DNA of 64,000 nt from NCBI GenBank assembly GCA_010093685.1, contig MU006224.1, positions 1,022,476 through 1,086,475 of the forward strand, written 5' to 3'. The notes beneath the pieces are model-generated. The model was not told where the DNA came from. It saw only the letters and a program-made list of their open reading frames with translations, and searched no databases. Source of the stretch: Ophiobolus disseminans. Taxonomy: Eukaryota > Ascomycota > Dothideomycetes > Pleosporales > Phaeosphaeriaceae. Positions 54,844 to 61,738 of the stretch are shown here, piece by piece. The position numbers and the translations under genes were made by a program. Each line of letters starts with the position of its first letter. Position 1 is the first letter of the stretch.

Positions 54844-55149
54844 ATGGATAACCATCACCCACAGTCTCCCAAAAGGGCTGCATCAGACTCCCTAGTAATC
54901 GACCAACCCGTAGCCGGCCCTTCGCACTACGGCACGATCCGAGACGGAGACGTTGAACACCAGGATTTTGAAGACCATGACAGTGGTTACCAATACTCCG
55001 AAGATCAAGACATCGAAAACCAGACGCGAAACCCTTGCGACTTCTCGAGCTGGAGCTCTGCTCGCGATAGCGTGGGACGGTACTTTCTCTTGGTGTTGTT
55101 GTTCTACTCGGGCGTCTATTTTTTCTGGGTACCCCAGGAGTGGTGGTAG
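54844..55149 (+). CDS. Small single-pass membrane protein A
   Basis: An intronless frame of 101 residues. The ATG at 54844 is used because the codon before it is GTG. The N-terminal two thirds are acidic and hydrophilic, with PSHYGTIRDGDVEHQDFEDH at about residues 26-45. Near the C-terminus one hydrophobic helix (YFLLVLLFYSGVYFFWV) is followed by PQEWW, giving a tail-anchored look. No family is recognised. The next gene has the same layout and a related motif (HYGAIKAQDIESQNE), so the pair looks like a diverged tandem duplicate. Membrane and orientation cannot be told from sequence. Confidence 0.55.
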   Translation: MDNHHPQSPKRAASDSLVIDQPVAGPSHYGTIRDGDVEHQDFEDHDSGYQYSEDQDIENQTRNPCDFSSWSSARDSVGRYFLLVLLFYSGVYFFWVPQEWW

Positions 55150-55285
55150 ACAGTGTCAGGAGACTACATATTAAAGGCGATAGAGAATACGGAGCGTTCT
55201 TTGCATACCGTGAAGGCACTTGAAGTACGTTCCCCATGTTTTGCGATAAGTAACGTATTGTTCTGATAGTGCACAGTCAACCGAG

Positions 55286-55507
55286 ATGGTCACTACTCTC
55301 GACGTAGTGCCTGTGCATTATGGCGCCATCAAAGCTCAAGATATCGAGAGCCAAAACGAAGCGCGTCAAGGGGCATGTGTTGACATCTTCTTACAGGTGT
55401 GCAAGTACTTTGGTGTGCTCGTCCTGCTTGGTATATGCTACGGCATCGGGCTCGAGCTGTGGCTGTTCTACTTAATCCAGAAATGTGGGTTTGCCGATAC
55501 ATGTTAG
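55286..55507 (+). CDS. Small single-pass membrane protein B
   Basis: A 73-codon intronless frame with a true ATG, 136 bases after the stop of protein A. The motif PVHYGAIKAQDIESQNE at about residues 9-25 matches the PSHYGTIRDGDVEHQ of protein A in spacing (HYG-x-I, D-x-E-x-Q). One hydrophobic helix follows (YFGVLVLLGICYGIGLELWL), then LFYLIQKCGFADTC. Several cysteines occur in and around the helix. The acidic spacer between motif and helix is shorter than in protein A. No family is recognised. A single spliced gene covering both frames is less likely because each has its own start, motif and helix. Confidence 0.5.
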   Translation: MVTTLDVVPVHYGAIKAQDIESQNEARQGACVDIFLQVCKYFGVLVLLGICYGIGLELWLFYLIQKCGFADTC

Positions 55508-55866
55508 GCTAAGACAGTATTGTGGTAGCGGAGGTGTCAACGTGAGATCAGAAAGGAAGAATCCCAATTTGAAAGTTGGAAGAGTCATCCAAATTAAAGG
55601 ATTTATAGCATAGCTATTCAGTGCTTCCAAGGTTGTATCTCAAGACTTAATGCCACGGCAGCGCCTCTCACAGTTTTGAGCTCTACAACTCCTGTGGACG
55701 GAAGCGATGCAATTCGGATATCATTCCAACTTCTTCCCTATGTTCATGCCCATACCAGACCCATTGCTATGCGTATCGGTCGTCTCCACTCGCCAAAGAA
55801 GTACCATCAATCATGCCGCAACCGTCGAACCCGTCCTGGATCAAACAGCGTATGGAATGCTTTCTC
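55508..55866. other. Intergenic, convergent 3' ends
   Basis: Spacer between the end of small membrane-protein gene B and the end of the BTB gene. No third copy of the HYG motif is seen on either strand. Confidence 0.5.
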
Positions 55867-56544
55867 TCAGGCTTCCTCCAGGTATGCCTTGACTCCGTTT
55901 CTAACCGCGACATTGCCTCCGTGCCCTCTCTTCACCGGACGCGTTTTATCAAGCGCAGTCGTGAGGTCGTTCACAAAGTCCTTGTGCACACTCTTCGCCC
56001 GAATGTAAAGCACTATGCCCGCCATCGGAAGTCCACTGCACATGTCCGTTATAAGGCGTCGGGCTGGGCTGCCCTCGGGCGTTCCCTCATAGACGTTATT
56101 GCAAGTGTCAAACGACGGGATCCTCCACTTGCCGTCTGATGATTCCATTTGCGTGACATCGATAGCGGCGGTCAGAGCGGCGTCCTTGGCTGATACGTCC
56201 TGCAGTTTCTCTGCGAGGACGTACAGTTCGAATATCTCTTGGTATTCAGATTCGATATGACGGATGAAAGTGTCGCAGTCGACGGCACTGAGTTCCTCCT
56301 GGGTCTTGCGCATGGTGGTGAGTCGGCCAGTGTAGATGAAGTTTAGGTAGACTGCGAAGGTCCTGGGGTTGTCTTTGGGAAGCTTGACGATTCTGCTTTC
56401 GGTCTCCGCCCACTTGCCGTTCATAGCGCGGCGAAAGAACTCTGAGTGCGAAGTCAAGAACGATTCGTGTACAATGAATTCCTTGGGTTTGGGTCCTTTG
56501 CCGACGCGCACGGTCAACATGGATGGTGCATCAAAGCTGTCCAT
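55867..56544 (-). CDS. BTB/POZ domain protein
   Basis: An intronless 225-codon gene starts at a true ATG. The BTB fold is clear: MLTVRVGKGPKPKEFIVHES at the start, then FLTSHSEFFRRAMNGKWAE, IVKLPKDNPRTFAVYLNFIY and TGRL, followed by helices (EIFELYVLAEKLQDVSAKDA). Fungal BTB-only proteins of this size are very numerous in Pleosporales and are thought to be protein-interaction modules, often in CUL3-type ubiquitin ligases; the role of this one is unknown. A second BTB gene lies about 1.9 kb away on the same strand, with an EthD-like gene between them. Confidence 0.85.
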   Translation of the reverse strand: MDSFDAPSMLTVRVGKGPKPKEFIVHESFLTSHSEFFRRAMNGKWAETESRIVKLPKDNPRTFAVYLNFIYTGRLTTMRKTQEELSAVDCDTFIRHIESEYQEIFELYVLAEKLQDVSAKDAALTAAIDVTQMESSDGKWRIPSFDTCNNVYEGTPEGSPARRLITDMCSGLPMAGIVLYIRAKSVHKDFVNDLTTALDKTRPVKRGHGGNVAVRNGVKAYLEEA

Positions 56545-56968
56545 GCAGTTAATAAGAGCTTTGGAAAGACAGACAATGTTGCTATTTACCTTATGCCTTT
56601 GCTAATACATATCCGTACTGAGTGCGTTAGGTTTGTCATCGTGGAAGGGCGGTGGTGGTCGGAGATGCAGTATTGGTAGTTCGGTGTTGTGAGAAGACTA
56701 TGGGAGTCGAAGTTCGCTCGTTTTGATCCCAAGCATGATGGTGAAGGTGAGTACCGTGGGAAGGAACAACTAACCCTCATTCCTCATTTTAACTGCTCCT
56801 TTCTTAGGTTTATCTTATCTTTTTACAGTTGAGACTATTTTGTACCACTCACCATTGTATTTTGTTGTAAGTTGCTTGAGTCTCGACAAGAACAGGATGT
56901 CAAATATATGATCTTATACCACTCGGAATCCCAATTTAGGGCTCTGCTGCTGCTAGCGTCACCTTCAC
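56545..56968. other. Intergenic, no supported gene
   Basis: Promoter side of the BTB gene and 3' side of the EthD-like gene. It is AT-rich at 56800-56940. Nothing else is seen. Confidence 0.5.
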
Positions 56969-57645
56969 TTAATCCACCACCGTAGCTTTCACTTCGATGT
57001 TCTGATCTTTCATCGCAGTAAGCCTTGCATCCTTAGGCAAAATCCCACCCGTCCCCACGCCCGGCACCCCACTCCCAAAAACAAGATTATCATACCCAGC
57101 CATAACATGATACCCCTTAACCAAATCGACAAACCTCGTCCCACAACCTACACTCACGTCAGACTCCACCCTTCAAGACTCAATCCACACTTACCAACAA
57201 GATGACTCGACCCATACACACTGCCCATAAACTGCACAAACCCCTCCGCACTCTCAGCCCAAAACTCCGCGGCACCATCCCACTCCACCATCTGCATGCT
57301 GCCGCCACTGGCCTCCAGCAGCGGCTTCAGCGCATCCTTGTGGGTTTGTTCTTGGTGGAATTGCGCGTATCGAACGAGCCGGACGCCCGCGCCCTCGACT
57401 TGCATCGTCAAGTCCGCGTGCACGCTCTTCCAGTGCGAGTGGAAAAACTCGTCCGTGAGCCCGGGTTTCTTGCTGAAGAAGACCATGGCGCGGAAGTAGG
57501 GCTGTTCGTTGGAGCGAGTGGGGTGGTCGAGGGCGAGTTCGGGGAAGGTGTAGGTGTGGGTGAGGTGGTTTGGGCAGGGCGGGGGGACGGGATCGGCGTT
57601 GGGGTTGAGGTCAGGGTTGAGATCAGGTGGAGTGTTTGTGGACAT
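56969..57645 (-). CDS. EthD-like dimeric alpha-beta barrel protein
   Basis: Two exons (57645-57195, 57147-56969) encode about 209 residues. The ATG at 57645 is preferred because the longer frame opens only with GTG. After a Pro/Asn-rich start with a DLNPDLNPNADP repeat, the EthD-type barrel runs from about residue 50: PYFRAMVFFSKKPGLTDEFF, then HSHWKSVHADLTMQVEGAGV and RLVRYAQFHQEQTHKD, then VEWDGAAEFWAESAEGFVQF. The spliced end completes the domain (VGCGTRFVDLVKGYHVMAGY). EthD-like proteins include decarboxylases and cyclases of fungal pigment and polyketide pathways, but many have no known role. No polyketide synthase is in the window, so a metabolic role is unproven. Confidence 0.82.
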
Positions 57646-58395
57646 GTTTGGCGACAAGCTGCGAGGGTGGTAGCTGAAGACTGCGGGGACTGGGAAGGAC
57701 GGAGACGAGAGGTATAATGTGAGTTGTGTAGGTATGATCCAGATCAGATGAAATTCAGGTGTCCCAGGATAGTGCGAAGTATGATAAATGAAAAAGAACA
57801 AAATATACGTCACAAGAAGAACGGTCAGATCCCATGTCACATCACCGTCTGATGTAGCCTAAAAAACAACAGCAGGACACGTCCAAAATCAGACATGAAC
57901 CACAACGTCGGCGAAGTCAAGCCGCGCCACACAGCCGTCGGGCTTCTCTACACCTCACCAACCACCACATCTCCGGCGCCCGAGTCCGGCAACGTCTAGT
58001 TGGTGGCTTGCTACACCCAGCATCTCACGCTCGACACAAGTGGCCAATCGACGCAAACGGACAAAAGAAGTAGAAAAAAAAAGAAAACATACTATGTATG
58101 GTCCACACACAACGCCACACCTCGTATCCCACGCCACCGTCTGACAAACGCGCCCAGGCTTTCCGCTCCTTTGATCGGAGAAGCGCGCGACCCTTTCTTA
58201 CTCTACACAGGAGGATGTCGGATCCGACATCCTACTATTTCCGCTGCACTTCAACCCCAGAAGATGCCGGATCCGGTATCCTGCCCATTCTGCCACACAT
58301 CAACTGATGTTATAATACTCCGGCGCCTTAACCACATTCTCCACCCCCAAACCCCTCCGCTCCATCAACTTTACAGCCAGCGTATTCACAAAGGC
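57646..58395. other. Intergenic with paired palindromes
   Basis: No gene is seen. A hydrophobic minus-strand frame before 57840 lacks an ATG. The notable content is two related palindromes at 58212-58282. Confidence 0.5.
58212..58282. repeat. Two related palindromes centred on GGATCC
   Basis: The first, 58212-58233, is a perfect 22-bp palindrome with half-site AGGATGTCGGA. The second, at 58263-58280, has GATGCCGGATCCGGTATC, symmetrical but for one pair. Aligned over 20 bases, the copies differ at three places, all transitions. Centre-to-centre distance is about 49 bases. They lie just beyond the 3' end of the second BTB gene. Confidence 0.85.
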
Positions 58396-59113
58396 TCATG
58401 GATACATTTCCCGCAGCGTTGCAGGTTTCGCGTGCGCAATGTACAAATCGACTAGCAAGCGTCTCACCGCGCATGAGCTCGGCGTGCTGTTGTAAATTAT
58501 CTTGATGTGCTCGCGACTAGGCAGTGAGTCGTCTCCTAGCTCCGAAGCTTTCGCGAGTATAGCATCGCACGCAGCGTCCTGGGCGACGGTGTCTTGGAGT
58601 ATGTACGTGAGGACGTAGAGCTTGCAGAGTAGCGTGTGCTCGGTTGCGGAGGGTGTGGTGGTGGGTATGCTGGGTATGCGGGATGTGTAGAGGGATTGGA
58701 TGTAGAGGGCGAAGACTTGCGGGTCTGTGTTGTTTAGAGGGAAGGATTTGTGGTTGTCTTTTCCGCACATGTCCATTAGTAGGTCTTTGAGTCTTGGGGA
58801 GCGGGTGATGAGCAGGTTCTCGTGTGCGGCGAAGGCTTTTTGGGAGGCTTTGGGCCCGACGCGGATGATGACGAAGTTGGGACCGAAGCTATAGGAGTTT
58901 TAGTATGTAGATGTGTAGATGGTGAGGAGTGCACTTACTCAAGGGCTTGGGTCTCTGGGATACGGGTTATTTTGCCAGCAAGAGTGAATTGCTTGTGAGG
59001 GGCGAAGAGGGATTGAGTAGGCTCGTTTTCAGAACCCTGGCACGATAGTCACCTTCTGGAGTAGAAGCATCGGTAAGGTCTATGACACGATGCTCACTCG
59101 CTTCGTTGTTCAT
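58396..59113 (-). CDS. BTB/POZ domain protein, second copy
   Basis: The best model has three exons (59113-59087, 59036-58939, 58888-58396) and about 205 residues. The two downstream exons are secure: QFTLAGKITRIPETQAL is joined across a GTAAGT intron to FGPNFVIIRVGPKASQKAFA, AAHENLLITRSPRLKDLLMD and DPQVFALYIQSLYTSRIPS, a BTB fold, followed by helices (KLYVLTYILQDTVAQDAACD). The first exon (MNNEASEHR) rests on a weak GTCATA donor and a 50-nt intron; a longer start at 59224 is an alternative. It resembles the BTB gene at 55867-56544 in plan but not closely in sequence. Function unknown. Confidence 0.65.
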
Positions 59114-59526
59114 ACCACTATGCTCAATCGGCCTACTACGTTTGTTTCCGAAGTAACGGGTATCTGAGCTGTGCAGATGAAGGTAACGAGCGAGCTGGAT
59201 AAGGATCAGCATATATGCGAGCATAAGAAGTTATACTCCAAGCGTGCTTCCATCAATCAGCACAATTGACAAACCGCAAGCTCTGAGCAAACCTGGCGGC
59301 CACATGTCCTCCTATGTCCTCCAACAAACCGTGCAAACACAGTTCGAAGAGCAAGTCCGACTCACATCAATCATCCCCAATCACCCTGCAGCCCTATCCT
59401 ACCTACTCCTCCACACGCCCTCCTATATCCTCCAACAAATCGTACAAACCCAAGCCTCAAACAAATCCAACTCACATCAACCTTGACCCATACATCACCA
59501 CCACACATCCCCACCACACACACCCC
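59114..59526. other. Intergenic with a diverged direct repeat
   Basis: Spacer upstream of the second BTB gene and downstream of the HNH gene. It contains a 65-bp direct repeat, plus a Pro/Thr-like C/A-rich run (59480-59530) on the plus strand. No gene is seen. Confidence 0.5.
59308..59482. repeat. 65-bp direct repeat with RIP-like changes
   Basis: Copy one (59308-59372) and copy two (59419-59482) are about 111 bases apart and align at their two ends (CCTCCTAT[G/A]TCCTCCAACAAA and CTCACATCAA). In the aligned ends copy two differs mainly by C-to-T or G-to-A: ATG/ATA, CCGTGC/TCGTAC, AGTCCGA/AATCCAA. The middle is more diverged. Confidence 0.6.
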
Positions 59527-60425
59527 CTACTTACTCCTCCACCTCACGCCCCCAACCCACCCAACCCACCTCTCCACCTCGCCCTTCTTCTCGCTATCCC
59601 CCTCCACGCCACCCTCCCTTATCAGATCGAGCGTATAAAACCCCCTAGCCAAGCCCTCATTACTCGCCAGCCTATGCACAAAGCTATGACACGCCCTACA
59701 CAACCACGCCACGCTATTCAATTTGTCCTCGGTATGCCACCCGCGCTTCAACACTCTTGCATGCACCGCCTTGGGAATGAGGTGGTGGTACGTAAGCGGG
59801 ACCCAATCGCGCTGGCACAGCTCACAATTTGTAGTGCGCGTGGTAGTCCATATGGGCGGCGGCGCTGTTGTAGCTGATACGTAGGCGTTGAGTACGGGGA
59901 GGAGGAGGTTTCGCAGGGAGATTGTGTCGCTAGGGATGGGCAGGAGAGCGGAGCTTTCGAGGCTGTCGACTGCGGTTGGGGGGATGAGGTCGAGGACGGG
60001 GGTGTATGTAGATGCGGAGAGGGGGGTTGAGTAGGTGTCTTGTAGGGAGGGCGAGGCGCGGAATTTAGGGTGGGAGAGTGTGCGGAGGGAGGGCGGGAGG
60101 GAGGGGAAGATTAGGGTGCTGAGGTACTGGGGTTGTTAGTTTGGTGGCTGGAAGGTTGGGGTGATGGATGTACTTCTATGAATTCGCCTAGATCTTCTGC
60201 GTCTGATGGCTGTGTGTCGCCATTCGAACTGGTCCTGATTTCTAATTCCCCCGTGCTTTTCCTTTCGACGCCGTTCTTCTCCTTTGAATTCTTCTTTGCA
60301 TGTCTCTTCTTCTTAGGCTTGGGCTTCTCATCCGATATTGCCAGCGACCTGAGAACTGGTTCGCTCAGACAGTCGCGGAAGGTTTCGTAGTTGGATTGTT
60401 CCTCGAGAGGTATTGCTTCAGCCAT
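59527..60425 (-). CDS. HNH-type (putative nuclease) domain protein
   Basis: Two exons (60425-60174, 60126-59527) encode about 283 residues. The ATG at 60425 (MAEAIPLEEQSNYETFRDCL) is used because the longer frame opens with TTG. The N-terminal third has a lysine-rich block (KPKPKKKRHAKKNSKEKNG), a likely nuclear signal. The C-terminal domain has NCELCQRDWVPLTYHHLIPK, then a tryptophan/histidine region and WLCRACHSFVH: two CxxC zinc-type pairs around an HH, the layout of HNH nucleases. The continuation LASNEGLARGFYTLDLI belongs to a fungal family I recognise in outline but whose role is unknown. The nuclease activity is inferred, not shown. The protein ends in a basic Trp-rich tail. Confidence 0.82.
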
Positions 60426-60919
60426 CGTCGATGATGGCCTCGCACTGCTCAAGGTTTGAGCAGCGCGTTGTGGCAAGCTTCAATGGCGACATGGCGATTA
60501 TGTGTACGATGGAGTGATGACGATGTCGCGAAGTTCGCGTTCGTGAGGCGCGGCGTCATTGGCGGGGCGGCCCGTGGCTCAATGTAAAAGGGCTGAAGGT
60601 CCAACATACGATCTCGTATCTCCATGAGAAGATTCTAGATACAAGTGAAAGGAGAGACCTGCCTCCACTGGCCTTCTTGTCAATGGTGGTGTAATAGGGC
60701 GTGCATCAGGCATCCATCATCACACGGCGAGGACAGGGTGCACAGACATGGTAGGTTCATGGGCATCGAGTTCTGTGATATTCGCTGAACGTCTTTCCGT
60801 CATATGATAGGCTCTCGAGCATGTCATACCTTCCTCTATACATCCATAATGTGTCGTGATAAAGTGCCATCTCTGCTCACAGCAGATACGCTATGCAAAA
60901 CAAAGCATTCACACTCGGC
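60426..60919. other. Intergenic, no supported gene
   Basis: Promoter of the HNH gene and 3' region of the PP28-family gene. No motif or repeat is seen. Confidence 0.5.
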
Positions 60920-61738
60920 CTAAGCCTTCTTCTTTCCGCCCTTTGCAAGGCGCTCCTTCTTGCCCATGGCCTGCTCACGTCGCCGCTTTTCGCGCTCCAT
61001 GAGCTCAGACTTCTCCTTCTCCAGCTCGGCACGCTCCTCGGCCTCGGCCTTCTTGCGCGCTGCTTCGGCTTCGCGACGCTCCTTGACCAGCGCAAGGCGC
61101 TCGAGATCTGAACGTGCCTGTTCGGTCTTGCCCTCTGCGTGTAGCTTCTCGTATCGCTCCTTCGCCTGTTGTGCCTGGAAGGCTTCGCGCTCGCGGCGGG
61201 ACAGCTGAGACACGTCCGGCTGTTTGCCCTTGCCTTTGCCGGCAGCAGCGGCCACGGGCTCAGCGTCCGCGGCAGCAGGTGCCTTCGCAGCTTGCGAGCG
61301 GGCTTTCGCAGTATGGTTCGGATTCGCGGGCATGTCCTCGTCGTCATCGGATGATTCGTCCTCGGAGTCGGTGGGAAGATCGCCGGGCTCTGCAACCTTC
61401 TGCGTCTTCTTCGCTATCGCCGCCTGCTTGCGGGCTTTTGCTGCTTCGCGGCGCTGCTCACGGGTCATCTCCGACTGCTCGGGCTTGTCCTCGTCGTCGC
61501 TAGACTCTTCTTCGGAAGATTCCTCCTCCTCAGATTCCTCTTTGACCTTGCCGGGTTGCTCCTGCAGTTTGTGTTTAGTCGTCGAACGGAAGAGAGCCGT
61601 TTCATTACTTACACCCCACATGCCAACAACCTCGCCATCTGCGTTCAGCGGCTGAAGATCGCGTGAAAACTTCTTGCCACCTCCGCGCTTGACCTTGTTA
61701 AACTTGCCGCCGCGGCCACGTCCTCCTGCTGAAGACAT
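60920..61738 (-). CDS. PP28/PDAP1-family casein-kinase substrate protein
   Basis: Two exons (61738-61613, 61561-60920) encode about 255 residues. The 51-nt intron is in frame and has no stop, but it has GTAAGT, an ACTAAAC branch site and CTGCAG, and removing it joins DGEVVGMWG to EQPGKVKEE as expected for the family. The N-terminus is Gly/Arg/Lys-rich (GGRGRGGKFNKVKRGGGKKF). Long acidic serine runs follow (EESEEEESSEEESSDDEDKP and SEDESSDDDED), ideal casein kinase 2 sites. The conserved PP28 domain is at the C-terminus: SQLSRREREAFQAQQAKERY, then EKLHAEGKTEQARSDLERLA and a charged helix. Animal PDAP1 is a phosphoprotein linked to translation and growth; the role in fungi is unknown. Confidence 0.88.
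   Translation of the reverse strand: MSSAGGRGRGGKFNKVKRGGGKKFSRDLQPLNADGEVVGMWGVSNETALFRSTTKHKLQEQPGKVKEESEEEESSEEESSDDEDKPEQSEMTREQRREAAKARKQAAIAKKTQKVAEPGDLPTDSEDESSDDDEDMPANPNHTAKARSQAAKAPAAADAEPVAAAAGKGKGKQPDVSQLSRREREAFQAQQAKERYEKLHAEGKTEQARSDLERLALVKERREAEAARKKAEAEERAELEKEKSELMEREKRRREQAMGKKERLAKGGKKKA

Noticed and set aside
20923..57645. A secondary-metabolite cluster (P450, tyrosinase, EthD-like, sugar transporter)
   Set aside because: The genes are separated by many unrelated housekeeping genes, and no polyketide synthase, peptide synthetase, terpene synthase or pathway regulator is present.
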